DNA of 64,000 nucleotides from contig NZ_BJDL01000010.1 of the NCBI RefSeq assembly GCF_005405125.1, positions 62,001 through 126,000 of the forward strand, in the 5' to 3' direction. Positions 43,326 through 52,652 of the stretch are shown in pieces. This DNA is from Lactiplantibacillus songbeiensis (GTDB lineage: Bacteria; Bacillota; Bacilli; Lactobacillales; Lactobacillaceae). Made by a program: the position numbers and the translations under genes. Below the pieces are notes generated by a model. It saw nothing but the letters and a program-made list of their open reading frames with translations, searched no databases and was not told the DNA's origin. Each line of letters opens with the position of its first letter. Position 1 is the first letter of the stretch.

Positions 43326-46064
43326 ATGATAGACGAAAATGCCCATCGCTTGACCGACACTGAAGATGCTGAACAGGACCAGATGCCTCCCGATGCCGCC
43401 AAACTTTGGCAGCTTGATGAAGCAACCTTAGCCGCTAAATACAAAACTGACCCAGAAAATGGGTTAAGTCTAGATGAAGCGGCCAACCGGTTGTACTTAA
43501 ATGGCCGTAACGAAATGGAAATTAAGCGCCAATCCCGCTTACTACAATTCATCAAGCAGTTTAATAACAGTATCATTTATATTTTAGCAGCCGCCGCCGT
43601 GATGACGTTCTTTATGCAGCGTTACTCCGACTCGATCGTTATCGGCTTAGTCATTATTGCCAACGCCATCATTGGCTACGTTCAGGAACGCCAAGCCGGC
43701 AACGCCTTAGAGCGAATCCGAGAAATGTTGATTTCCAAAAACTTCGTCATTCGCGATGGTCAAAAGCTAGAAGTCGACGCGCGTGATTTAGTCGTCGGCG
43801 ACTTAGTCAACTTGGAAGCCGGCGATGCGGTACCCGCGGATATGCGCTTGATTGCAGCGGACAACTTAAACGTCCAAGAGTCAACGCTGACCGGGGAAAC
43901 CAATCCGATTGAAAAGATTGAAGAACCGCTTAAGGATGCGCAACTAGCCCTCGCTGATCGCCGCAACATGGTCTATGCTTCAACGGCGGTTACTAGTGGC
44001 TCCGGTTATGGTGTCGTAACCGCCACAGCTGGTGCGACTGAGATTGGTCATATCCAACAATCCGTTGGTGAAGTCAAAGAAAAGCCAACACCATTGATGC
44101 GTAACTTGAATTCACTGGGCTTTGGACTCTCAATCGCGATCGTGGTCGCGGCAGTCTTGCTCTTCTTATTAGGGATGGTCATGGATACTTACAGCCTGCC
44201 AACCTTATTAATCGCCGTCATTACAATGGTCGTTGGCTCCATGCCGGAAGGATTACCCGCTAGTACGTCCGTCGTTTTAGCCATGGGTACCCGACAAATG
44301 ACCAAGAAGAATGTCATCGTCAAGTCATTACCAGCCGTTGAAACGTTAGGCGCGGTCGATATTGTCAACACCGATAAGACGGGGACCTTAACCAAAAACG
44401 AAATGACCGTCACCAAAATTGTTACCCCCAACCACGCCTTTGATGTGACTGGGGTCGGCTATGATGATAACGGCGGCGTCAACTTTGACGGCGCCTTGAC
44501 CTTAAATGGACAAGCCTATGATTGGCATCAAGACAACCATTTAGAGTGGCTGGTCAATATTGCCGGTCAAACAACCGATGCGCAATTGCATTTTGAAAAC
44601 GGCAAATGGGAACTAACCGGGGAACCAACCGATGGCGCCTTAACGACCCTTTATCGTAAAATGTCCGGTCACGACCCCGAAGTCGCCGAAATCGACTCCT
44701 TACCGTTCGATTCAGCATTTCGGTTCTCCGCCCGTTTAGCCGATCTCAATGGGCAACGCGTCTTAATGGTCAAAGGCTCACCCGCTACGGTGCTCCGTTT
44801 AACCGACCAAGCTGGAGACGAACACCACTGGGCCGCAAAGATGAAAGTTTTAACTGGCGACGGCTTACGAATTGTCGCTCTCGCCTATCAAGTTGTTGAC
44901 TCAACAGTTGATACAATTGACGCTAAAGCGATTAGCGGCCTCACCTTAGCCGGGATGGTCGGGATCATCGACCCCCCGCGTGAGGAAGCTGCCACCGCGA
45001 TCCAGGAACTCCGGCAAGCTGGTGTGCAAGTAAAGATGATTACTGGGGACCATCCAGATACGGCTATGGCGATTGCCAACAAGTTAAACTTGGCGCCCAC
45101 CGTCAAAGCAATTACTGGTCCCGAAATCGATGCCTTGAATGATACGCAGTTACAAGCGCAAATCGATGACTATAACGTCTTCGCTCGCGCAACGCCTGCT
45201 AACAAATTACGGATTGTTCGCGCACAACAAGCCAATGACCACGTTGTTTCGATGACTGGGGACGGTGTTAACGATGCGCCTGCCTTGAAGCAAGCAGACA
45301 TCGGGGTCGCCATGGGGATCAAAGGCACCGAAGTCGCCAAAGAATCCGCCGATATGGTCTTAGCAGATGATGATTTTGCAGATATCGTCGCGGCCGTACG
45401 CGAAGGTCGCCACGTTTTCGATAATATCCGTAAAACGATTCGCTTCTTGCTCCCGACTAGTTTTGCCGAAGGACTGGTCGTCATCATCAGTATCTTGATG
45501 GGTCACGACTTACCGCTTTACCCAACTCAGTTGCTTTGGATTAACATGGTTTCGGCCTTAACGATCCAGTTCGCCTTTATCTTCGAGCCGCCCGAAGCTG
45601 GGATTATGTCTCGGGGACCACGAAAAGTGAAGGCTGGCTTACTATCGAAGCTCGATTCATTTGAAATCGTCTACGTTTCGTTATTAATCTCTGGCTTAGG
45701 AATCTTCGCCTACGACTACTTAACCGCGATTGGCTTACCAAACGTGGTTGGGAGTACGATGTCCTTGAACATTATCATCTTCGGGAAAATTTTCTATCTC
45801 TTTAACTTACGAAACGACTACCCAGTCATTTCGAAATACTTCTTCCAGAACAAGATGGCATTTTATATTATTGGAATTTTGATTCTCTTACAGCTCGGCA
45901 TTGTTTACTTGCCGTTCATGCAATCAATCTTCCATACAACCAATGTCAACTTCTGGTACGGTTGGGGCATTCCGATTATCGCGGGGATCATTGTCTTAGC
46001 AGTGACTGAGATTGGAAAGTTCATCCGCTTTCACTTCTTAAAACCAGCAACCATTATTGAATAA
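43326..46064 (+). CDS. P2-type cation-transporting ATPase
   Basis: 912 residues. Actuator TGET (about 187), PEGLP in membrane segment 4, phosphorylation motif DKTGTLT (Asp about 349), and hinge TGDGVNDAP (about 645). Ten membrane segments. The family pumps Ca2+, Mn2+, Na+ or Mg2+. Segment 6 reads LLWINMVSALTIQFAFIFEPPE and lacks the acidic residue of the Ca2+-pump motif (NLVTDG), so substrate specificity is open. The start is the ATG after TAGGAG; the GTG three codons earlier overlaps that site. Confidence 0.9.
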   Translation: MIDENAHRLTDTEDAEQDQMPPDAAKLWQLDEATLAAKYKTDPENGLSLDEAANRLYLNGRNEMEIKRQSRLLQFIKQFNNSIIYILAAAAVMTFFMQRYSDSIVIGLVIIANAIIGYVQERQAGNALERIREMLISKNFVIRDGQKLEVDARDLVVGDLVNLEAGDAVPADMRLIAADNLNVQESTLTGETNPIEKIEEPLKDAQLALADRRNMVYASTAVTSGSGYGVVTATAGATEIGHIQQSVGEVKEKPTPLMRNLNSLGFGLSIAIVVAAVLLFLLGMVMDTYSLPTLLIAVITMVVGSMPEGLPASTSVVLAMGTRQMTKKNVIVKSLPAVETLGAVDIVNTDKTGTLTKNEMTVTKIVTPNHAFDVTGVGYDDNGGVNFDGALTLNGQAYDWHQDNHLEWLVNIAGQTTDAQLHFENGKWELTGEPTDGALTTLYRKMSGHDPEVAEIDSLPFDSAFRFSARLADLNGQRVLMVKGSPATVLRLTDQAGDEHHWAAKMKVLTGDGLRIVALAYQVVDSTVDTIDAKAISGLTLAGMVGIIDPPREEAATAIQELRQAGVQVKMITGDHPDTAMAIANKLNLAPTVKAITGPEIDALNDTQLQAQIDDYNVFARATPANKLRIVRAQQANDHVVSMTGDGVNDAPALKQADIGVAMGIKGTEVAKESADMVLADDDFADIVAAVREGRHVFDNIRKTIRFLLPTSFAEGLVVIISILMGHDLPLYPTQLLWINMVSALTIQFAFIFEPPEAGIMSRGPRKVKAGLLSKLDSFEIVYVSLLISGLGIFAYDYLTAIGLPNVVGSTMSLNIIIFGKIFYLFNLRNDYPVISKYFFQNKMAFYIIGILILLQLGIVYLPFMQSIFHTTNVNFWYGWGIPIIAGIIVLAVTEIGKFIRFHFLKPATIIE

Positions 46065-46077
46065 TCAGGCTAAAAAC

Positions 46078-46124
46078 AAATACGGCGCTAACCGCTTAAT
46101 TGAAAGTTAGCACCGTATTTTTGT
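46078..46124. terminator. Bidirectional terminator, P-type ATPase and aminopeptidase
   Basis: AAATACGGCGCTAAC pairs with GTTAGCACCGTATTT; T-rich on both sides. Confidence 0.9.
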
Positions 46125-46126
46125 CT

Positions 46127-47011
46127 TTATTCGGTTAAAAATTCTCCAAGATGTTTGAAATAATCTAACGGGTTATCCAGCATCTGACCATGCCCAGCCC
46201 CAGGGGTGATATGGACTGTTGCGTTGGGAATCGTTTGTGCCATTCGCTGTACCGCCGCAATCGGCATCGTATCATTTTCACCAACGGTCAGATAAGTCGG
46301 GACGCGCAGATACTGCAACCGCTCGCGGATGTCCCAGTCTTTTAGTGCACCGACCATGACGAACTCATTGTCGCCCTGAAAGTAATGATAAATGTCTGTC
46401 GCCAACGTTGACACTAAGTGCGTTGGGTGTGGATCGGTAGCGCGATGCAAATGCCGGTTGCCAAGTTCGGCAATTAGCTTTTGATAGCGTGGCTCGTGAA
46501 ACGCTTGGCGCCGCTCAACATCTTGCATGTAGATGACGGCTCGTTTAGAAAACTGCTGCGCCCGAATGGTATTCAGATGGGTGATATATTCTGGAATGTT
46601 GTCGACCATACTAGAGATGATGAGTCCTTTGAGATGAGCGCCATATTTGAGTGCGTATTCTTGGGCTAACAAACCACCCCATGACTGCCCTAATAAATAA
46701 AAGTTATCTAAGCCCAGTGCCTGACGCACCGCTTCGACTTCATCGACATAGTACGCAATCTTAAAATATTTATCGCGATTAGCTTGATCAGTCCAATCTG
46801 GCGATTCTGAAAAGTAGGAGCCCAGTTGATCATAATAGCTGACTTGAACATGGTAGTACGCTAGTCGTTTAGCGAAGTTTTCGAAAACTTCGTGGGTACC
46901 ACCGGGACCGCCGTGTAGACACAGTAAATTGATGGGACCTTGACCGTCAGTACGAGTCCATAAGTGGTAGCCGTCTGGTTGGGTGATGATTTTGGTGCCT
47001 GGTGTAATCAT
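46127..47011 (-). CDS. pepI: Prolyl aminopeptidase (proline iminopeptidase)
   Basis: 294 residues, the same length as characterised lactobacillar PepI. Alpha/beta hydrolase with oxyanion motif HGGPGG, nucleophile GQSWGG, catalytic Asp in VGENDTMP and His in GAGHGQML. Releases N-terminal proline from peptides in the cytoplasm during proteolytic nutrition. The start is the ATG for MITPGTK, 10 bases after AGGGGGG; the frame stays open for 50 codons upstream without homology. Confidence 0.9.
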   Translation of the reverse strand: MITPGTKIITQPDGYHLWTRTDGQGPINLLCLHGGPGGTHEVFENFAKRLAYYHVQVSYYDQLGSYFSESPDWTDQANRDKYFKIAYYVDEVEAVRQALGLDNFYLLGQSWGGLLAQEYALKYGAHLKGLIISSMVDNIPEYITHLNTIRAQQFSKRAVIYMQDVERRQAFHEPRYQKLIAELGNRHLHRATDPHPTHLVSTLATDIYHYFQGDNEFVMVGALKDWDIRERLQYLRVPTYLTVGENDTMPIAAVQRMAQTIPNATVHITPGAGHGQMLDNPLDYFKHLGEFLTE

Positions 47012-47120
47012 TATGTAAATGCCCCCCTGCGTGTTGGTTGGTGCTAGTATAGCGCGGAGCGGCGGTTGGGACAATGTGGCCGTTTTATTGTCTTTCAGCT
47101 TAACCATCTTAATCCAGCCA

Positions 47121-47149
47121 TTGCACGAATATTCAAACTCCCCTAGAAT
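47121..47149 (+). promoter_or_regulatory. Promoter of YdbS/YdbT operon
   Basis: TTGCAC (47121-47126), exactly 17 bases, TAGAAT (47144-47149). Confidence 0.65.
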
Positions 47150-47181
47150 AGGAACTATCAATCAACCACGGAGGAATTTAC

Positions 47182-47664
47182 ATGCCTACCCAATCTACAA
47201 AGCACTTACCTAAAACAATCAAAACAATCTGGATTTGGACAAGCCTAATTGAGCTAACACTTGGCTTAATATTCGCTATCGGGACTTGGCTATTAAGTCG
47301 CTGGTTTGCGCCCACTTTCTGGCACATCACGACCATCGGCATCTTAATCTTAACGTTACTCATAACCATTACTGAACTCGCGCTCGTTCCCTATCGTTGG
47401 CAATTCAACACTTATCTCGTCAACCCGCGACAATTCGAATTACACGATGGTTACTTCTTCCGTAAACAAACGGTGATTCCCATCGCTCAGATTCAAAATA
47501 TCAAGTTGGAACAGGGCCCCTTATTACGACTTAAACACTTGCAAGCCGTCACCCTGGTTACCGCGGCATCTAGCCATAAGATTGCTGGAATTCCAGCGGC
47601 AAAGTCTGAACAGTTCAAATCACTAGTCATGGCACTAGCACAGGAGGCGCGGACTGATGACTAA
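47182..47664 (+). CDS. PH-domain membrane protein, YdbS-like
   Basis: 160 residues. Two membrane segments (about 18-65) followed by one bacterial PH-like domain of the DUF304 type (FELHDGYFFRKQTVIPIAQIQNIKLEQGPLLRLKHLQAVTLVTAA). Such pairs (YdbS/YdbT in Bacillus) help resist lantibiotics and membrane stress by an unknown mechanism. The next gene overlaps by 8 bases, so the two are coupled. Confidence 0.86.
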   Translation: MPTQSTKHLPKTIKTIWIWTSLIELTLGLIFAIGTWLLSRWFAPTFWHITTIGILILTLLITITELALVPYRWQFNTYLVNPRQFELHDGYFFRKQTVIPIAQIQNIKLEQGPLLRLKHLQAVTLVTAASSHKIAGIPAAKSEQFKSLVMALAQEARTDD

Positions 47665-49087
47665 TCCCACGCCACAACGGCTACATCCGTTAGCGCTGAT
47701 TAATGAGTTTTACCACCTCATTCGTGAATGGGTCATTCCCTTAATTGTGCTACTGATTTCGTTAACGCCAGTCTTAATCAAAGCCCATTTAACTGGTTGG
47801 CTACCGGTAGCGATTATCGTCATTATCTTAGCCTTTCTAATTCCAGCAGGATTGCGTTATTGGGCGTTCAAATTTGCGTTAACTACTGACAGTCTGGTTA
47901 TTTATTCTGGCGTTTTTAATCATCAGATTAACCATATTCCCTACCAGCGCATTCAATCCGTCAACCAGACTCAGTGGGCGTTCTTAAAGCCGTTCAATCT
48001 CATTACCTTAAGTGTCGAAACGGCGGGCTATAGTAGTAGTGACCGCCCAGAAGCCGTCTTGGCCGTTGTTAATGCAACAGTTTATGCACAACTAATGGCT
48101 GCTCAACAAGCTGCTACGCTAGTAACGCCAACCGCAGTGCCCCAAATACCGACTTATACCATTAATCGACGCGACTTACGTGAATTTGCCTTAACCTCAC
48201 CAGCCTTTTTATCCGTCTTTCTACTCATCCTAGCTGGCTTTGGTAAGCTAAGTGAAAGCGCCCGTAAAGCACTGATTAATTGGGCTTTTAGTAGTGCCCA
48301 GCATATTGGTCTCTTGACAATTATCGGGTTATTATTAGCCACCGTCCTACTCTTTTACCTTGGCTCAATTGTGACGCTCATCATGACCTACTATGGCTTT
48401 ACCTTAACGCGACAAGGTGACCATCTCATTGTTCGCCGCGGCTGGTTCAAGACTCGGCAGACTGAGATTGCCATTGATCGCATTCAAGCTATCCGATTGA
48501 AGCAACCGTTATTACGACGTTGGCTACACTTAGTGACGGTCCAACTGGTCGTGATTAGCAACGACCATAAAGATGACGATGCTGCCAATGTGATCGTTAT
48601 GCCAGTCATCAAGCAAGCCACCGTTAATCACTTTTTGACGACCTTTTTCCCGCAATTACCACCACTGACTTTAACGCGGAATACCGACCCCCGAACTCGC
48701 TGGTGGAACTTACGCAATTACGGCTTGGTCGGCTTACTTATTTGTCTGCCATTTAGTATCTTATGGCGTCCCTGGGGCAGTCTTAGCTGGTTAATCTGGG
48801 GACTACTGATGCCAATGGGATTGTTACGCAGTCATGCTAGTACGGCCCAAGTGTTGACACCTCGCTACCTGATGATTAGTACTAGTCGCTGGTTCACTCG
48901 CAACGACTATTTGTTCCAACGTCAACATGTTCAATCGCTTGAATTACGGCAATCAATCTGGTTGCATAAACACGCTTACGGCCATGTTCGCTTACACTTT
49001 CGCGCCGGTCAGCATGGTCGCAGTCAGACCGTTCGTTACTTACCAATCACCCAGTTACAACGCATCTGCCAGTGGTATGAGCGCTAA
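47657..49087 (+). CDS. PH-domain membrane protein, YdbT-like
   Basis: 476 residues with three PH-like (DUF304) domains separated by membrane-segment pairs. The repeated pattern is visible as LVIYSGVFNHQINHIPYQRIQSVNQTQWAFLKPFNLITLSVETAG, LIVRRGWFKTRQTEIAIDRIQAIRLKQPLLRRWLHLVTVQLVV and a C-terminal copy. AGGAGG sits inside the upstream gene. Acts in the membrane with its partner. A parS site begins 2 bases after the stop codon. Confidence 0.86.
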   Translation: MTNPTPQRLHPLALINEFYHLIREWVIPLIVLLISLTPVLIKAHLTGWLPVAIIVIILAFLIPAGLRYWAFKFALTTDSLVIYSGVFNHQINHIPYQRIQSVNQTQWAFLKPFNLITLSVETAGYSSSDRPEAVLAVVNATVYAQLMAAQQAATLVTPTAVPQIPTYTINRRDLREFALTSPAFLSVFLLILAGFGKLSESARKALINWAFSSAQHIGLLTIIGLLLATVLLFYLGSIVTLIMTYYGFTLTRQGDHLIVRRGWFKTRQTEIAIDRIQAIRLKQPLLRRWLHLVTVQLVVISNDHKDDDAANVIVMPVIKQATVNHFLTTFFPQLPPLTLTRNTDPRTRWWNLRNYGLVGLLICLPFSILWRPWGSLSWLIWGLLMPMGLLRSHASTAQVLTPRYLMISTSRWFTRNDYLFQRQHVQSLELRQSIWLHKHAYGHVRLHFRAGQHGRSQTVRYLPITQLQRICQWYER

Positions 49088-49089
49088 AA

Positions 49090-49105
49090 TGTTTCACGTG
49101 AAACA
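49090..49105. other. parS centromere site
   Basis: TGTTTCACGTGAAACA is a perfect palindrome and an exact match to the ParB-binding consensus. It is placed between a stop codon and its terminator, as is the site at 20104. Confidence 0.93.
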
Positions 49106-49152
49106 AAAGCTCCGGTAGTTACTGTTAAATCAGTAACTATCGGAGTTTTTGT
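49106..49152. terminator. Bidirectional terminator, YdbT and small membrane protein
   Basis: CTCCGGTAGTTACTG pairs with CAGTAACTATCGGAG, flanked by A- and T-runs. Confidence 0.88.
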
Positions 49153-49524
49153 TTAGTGCATCACCGTCACAAAGATTTCAATTAAAACCATGACTACCGC
49201 TAAGCCATCCAAGACCCAGCAACCCCAGATATAATAGTTCTCCAAAGGTTTGTACGCCTGATGTGTCACCTTTAAATTTTTTTCGTAAAGGCGATTAAAG
49301 TAGATAAACGCCCACGCCAAGATCCAAAGAACAAAACAAAATAACGGATAAACAAAAATATTACTCCGAATCCCCCATGGTTCAAGGCCACTAATCGAGG
49401 TCGGCACAAAAATCTTTGCGGGTAAGACAGGATATGCGATTACCGCTAATAGTAACGGAATCAATGCCAATCCCGTTTGTTTCCATAAATTATAATGGCG
49501 TAATTTCGGTTTAAAATTAGACAA
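49153..49524 (-). CDS. Small integral membrane protein
   Basis: 123 residues with three membrane segments (about 16-32, 54-74 and 100-120), resembling DUF1648-like small membrane proteins. Start TTG overlaps the end of the esterase gene by 8 bases, with GGGAAG 8 bases upstream, so translation is coupled. Function unknown; a role next to the esterase is only suggested by the operon. Confidence 0.7.
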   Translation of the reverse strand: MSNFKPKLRHYNLWKQTGLALIPLLLAVIAYPVLPAKIFVPTSISGLEPWGIRSNIFVYPLFCFVLWILAWAFIYFNRLYEKNLKVTHQAYKPLENYYIWGCWVLDGLAVVMVLIEIFVTVMH

Positions 49525-50311
49525 CTTGCCAACTTCCCTTCATTAACCAATGCATCGCAGCTGGTAATTGTTGATTCCATAATGACCAATCATGATGGCC
49601 AACTTGTTCTTGCCACGTAAAGTCCGTGCCAAATTGAGCCGCTAACTGGGGCCGTAACGCTAAATCCATCGAGCGTAAGATATCTGCACTACCAGTCGTT
49701 GTTAAGACCCGTAAGCTCGGGGTGACTGGCTGATAATGGGCTAACAAATGCGTTAGGCTCACTGATGAATCGTCCAACTGCTGCGGATCAAAGGCCAAGT
49801 CCATATCAGGCATAATGGCCGCTTGCTCCGTTCGAAAACGTGCTAGATCAGCAACTGGTGATAAGGCTGCCACGGCGGCAAAACGTTGCGGCTCACTGAG
49901 CGCCCAACGCAATGCTGCATAACCACCCATTGAATTTCCCATGACATAATTACGGGCACGGTCGGTCGCCAACGGAAAGATATACTGCATCCGTGCGGGT
50001 AATTCTTGCGTTAAAAACGACCAGTAATGCGGCCCGTGAACCATATCGGTATAAAAGCCCCGTTCCGTTTGTGGCATCACGACGGCGACTCGATACTGTG
50101 TCGCCAACTGCTCAATGGCCGTCCGCCGTAACCAAGTCGTGGCATCACCACCTAAGCCATGTAGCAGCCAAATCGTTGGCAATAATTGTGGTCCCCGTGC
50201 GTACGCCGACAACACCCCACCAGTCGGCCCCGTTGGTTCTGGCAAGATGACATTAACTGTCACCTGCCGTCGCAAGACATTTGAAAAAAAGTTATTACTA
50301 TGAATGGACAT
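49517..50311 (-). CDS. Esterase of the EstA / S-formylglutathione-hydrolase-like family
   Basis: 264 residues. Oxyanion region WLLHGLGGD, nucleophile GNSMGG (Ser), Asp in TTTGSADILR and His in VGHHDWSLW. Similar to the tributyrin esterases of lactic acid bacteria that hydrolyse short-chain esters. No signal peptide. GGGGGAG precedes the ATG. Second gene after the GntR regulator in the same direction (about 20-base gap), so it may be co-transcribed with it. Confidence 0.88.
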   Translation of the reverse strand: MSIHSNNFFSNVLRRQVTVNVILPEPTGPTGGVLSAYARGPQLLPTIWLLHGLGGDATTWLRRTAIEQLATQYRVAVVMPQTERGFYTDMVHGPHYWSFLTQELPARMQYIFPLATDRARNYVMGNSMGGYAALRWALSEPQRFAAVAALSPVADLARFRTEQAAIMPDMDLAFDPQQLDDSSVSLTHLLAHYQPVTPSLRVLTTTGSADILRSMDLALRPQLAAQFGTDFTWQEQVGHHDWSLWNQQLPAAMHWLMKGSWQVV

Positions 50312-50331
50312 TAACCCATCACTCCCCCAAC

Positions 50332-51063
50332 CTAACGAATTTCACTAGCGACCCGCGGCTGGGCGGTGCTAGTCAGATGTAACCCAAAATAATTCGGCAA
50401 TAAGTAACTCAACGTATATTCCAAAGCTTGATCTTCACGAAAGACCCACCGCTCAACTTTAACAACCGGCGCATCCAAGGTGACGTGCAAGTAATCAGCG
50501 ACCCGCTGGTTAGGCACGACCGTTACGGCATATTCTTGTTCAAACGGCTGTTGGGCCAGATCTAGCTGCGCGTGTTTACGGATCAACGCATACAACGAAT
50601 GAATCAACCGTGGCCGACTCACACTAGCTGGCGGCAACAACGACTTTAAATACCAAGACTGCGAATATTCAAACGGCACCTGCTGAATCTCACGCAACCG
50701 TTCAAAGTACCAGACGGGGGTGGTCGTCTCAAACTTACTCCGCGCCTTAACGGGAGTCGTCTCATTGACGACTAACACGGCAACTTGTTCATCATCCAAA
50801 TCATAGGCGTGGGTATCCGTAATCTTCACAGCCGTGCCGCGATTGAACTTCGACACAAAACTGCCCTTCCCTTGAATTCGATGGATATAGCCTTGATCAG
50901 CTAGCATATTCAACACCCGCACGACCGTGGTCGAACTGACTTGGTACTTTTCACGTAATTCTTTTTCACTATAAAACGGTGCATTCTTCTTAAAGCGATT
51001 AGAATTTAATTCCAAGATCAAAGCATTTAAAATCGTTTGATAGATTGGTTCCTTTCGACTCAC
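50332..51063 (-). CDS. GntR/HutC regulator of the MurNAc cluster
   Basis: 243 residues from a GTG start (VSRKEPIYQ) 8 bases after GGAGG. Winged helix (about 5-75: YQTILNALILELNSNRFKKNAPFYSEKELREKYQVSSTTVVRVLNMLADQGYIHRIQGKGSFV) and UTRA effector domain. Divergent from the EIIC-MupG genes. The perfect palindrome AAGTTAATGCATTAACTT downstream of that promoter is the likely operator. The effector is plausibly MurNAc-6-phosphate or GlcNAc-6-phosphate (inference). Confidence 0.86.
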   Translation of the reverse strand: MSRKEPIYQTILNALILELNSNRFKKNAPFYSEKELREKYQVSSTTVVRVLNMLADQGYIHRIQGKGSFVSKFNRGTAVKITDTHAYDLDDEQVAVLVVNETTPVKARSKFETTTPVWYFERLREIQQVPFEYSQSWYLKSLLPPASVSRPRLIHSLYALIRKHAQLDLAQQPFEQEYAVTVVPNQRVADYLHVTLDAPVVKVERWVFREDQALEYTLSYLLPNYFGLHLTSTAQPRVASEIR

Positions 51064-51150
51064 GACCGCCACCTCCGCCATTTTCCAACTTAACACATTA
51101 AATGTCTATACTTACAGGCTGATTATGTCACTTTGGCCATTTAAAAGCAA

Positions 51151-51218
51151 TGTAAGCGTTAACTCATTCACTATAATATGCTATACTTGCCACAGATTTC
51201 AAGTTAATGCATTAACTT
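51151..51218 (+). promoter_or_regulatory. Promoter, cre and operator of MurNAc cluster
   Basis: cre TGTAAGCGTTAACT (51151-51164) matches the consensus at all 14 positions and overlaps the -35 TTAACT. A 17-base spacer follows, then TATACT (51182-51187). The 18-bp perfect palindrome AAGTTAATGCATTAACTT (51201-51218) lies at about +8 and suits a GntR-family roadblock operator. Confidence 0.8.
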
Positions 51219-51287
51219 AAAGCACAAGGAGGACTGCGAATCAAAACTTTTGGGGTGTTTTAAATTTTTTAAGGAGATGAATTTCTG

Positions 51288-52637
51288 ATGGATCAATCAA
51301 GTTCATGGAAAGATAAGACTGTTGAAGTCATGAGTAAAATTGCCGCGAACCGTTATTTACGCGCAATTCGTGACGGGATGGCGGTCATTATTCCAGTCGC
51401 CATCGTGGGGTCATTCTTTACAGTTGTTACCCAATTCCCACTTGCGGCTTGGACCAATTTCATTAAACCCTATGCGGCTGGTTTAGCTATTCCAATTAAT
51501 TTTTCAATGGGGTTTATGGCCATTTACGCGGCCTTCGCGATTGCGGGGCGCTTAGCGGAAGGCTATGATTTTGACCGGATTTCAACTGGGGTCGTATCAG
51601 TCATGGTATTCTTACTGCTTGCGGTCAAACCAATTGCCGCATCGACTCCGGCCGCGATGAAAGCGTTAAGCTTAAAGGCGGCGGCGACCGTCGTACCACT
51701 GACTAACTTTGGGGCGGCGGGACTATTTACCGCCATGTTAGCCGGGATTGCGACTGCGGAAGTCACCCGCTTTTGCCGTGACCATCACTTGGTCATTAGC
51801 ATGCCAGACGGGGTACCACCCGCTGTCGCTGCGTCATTTTCAGCGCTGATTCCCGCGACCTTCTTAATCGTGGTTGCTTGGACCATTCACGTTGGCTTTA
51901 ACTTTGACGTTAACACGTTCTTACAATGGGTCTTCAGTCCGTTAGCTTACTTTGGGAAAGATAACTTAATCTCAGTCATCGTCCCAATCTTATTGACTGA
52001 TATCGTTTGGTTATTCGGGATTCACGGGGCGGCTTTAGCCACCCCAATCTTCTGGCCACTCTGGTACCCGAACCTGAACGCCAACATGGCAGCCGTCGCT
52101 AAAGGTACCGTTACCGCTGCCAACGCGCCACACTTCATGACTGAACAATTCTTCCAGTGGTTCGTCTATGTTGGCGGTGCCGGGGCAACCTTGTCACTAT
52201 GTATTTTATTGGCTTTCTTCTCCAAGTCGAGTTATGGGAAGACAATTGGGAAAGTCACAATTATTCCAGGGCTCTTCAACATTAACGAACCCGTAATCTT
52301 CGGGGTGCCAATTGTTATGAACCCTTACTTCGCGATTCCATTCGTTTTAGCACCATTAGCGATGGGGATCTTAACTTGGTTTGCGACAATTACCCATATG
52401 ATCAGTCGGACGGTCGCCTTAGTGCCTTGGACATTGCCAGGACCAATTGGCGCCTTAATGACCACCGCTTGGGACTGGCGTGCCGCCGTCTTATGTGTGG
52501 TTAATATCGTCATGGCGACGTTTATCTACTACCCATTCTTCAAGATTTGGGATCGGAACCAATTAAAGAACGAACAACAAGCAGCCGCCGAAGATGCGGC
52601 TAAAGCTGCGGCCGCTGATGCGGTTCCAGCAGAATAA
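51288..52637 (+). CDS. PTS EIIC of the MurNAc cluster
   Basis: 449 residues, lactose/cellobiose-family EIIC with LFNINEPVIFGVP and about ten membrane segments; Ala-rich tail. Unlike MurP of E. coli it has no fused EIIB domain and belongs to a different PTS family, so MurNAc or GlcNAc-MurNAc uptake by it is an inference from its neighbours mupG and murQ. AAGGAGATG precedes the ATG. Confidence 0.87.
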   Translation: MDQSSSWKDKTVEVMSKIAANRYLRAIRDGMAVIIPVAIVGSFFTVVTQFPLAAWTNFIKPYAAGLAIPINFSMGFMAIYAAFAIAGRLAEGYDFDRISTGVVSVMVFLLLAVKPIAASTPAAMKALSLKAAATVVPLTNFGAAGLFTAMLAGIATAEVTRFCRDHHLVISMPDGVPPAVAASFSALIPATFLIVVAWTIHVGFNFDVNTFLQWVFSPLAYFGKDNLISVIVPILLTDIVWLFGIHGAALATPIFWPLWYPNLNANMAAVAKGTVTAANAPHFMTEQFFQWFVYVGGAGATLSLCILLAFFSKSSYGKTIGKVTIIPGLFNINEPVIFGVPIVMNPYFAIPFVLAPLAMGILTWFATITHMISRTVALVPWTLPGPIGALMTTAWDWRAAVLCVVNIVMATFIYYPFFKIWDRNQLKNEQQAAAEDAAKAAAADAVPAE

Positions 52638-52652
52638 GAGGGTTAAAGAGTT

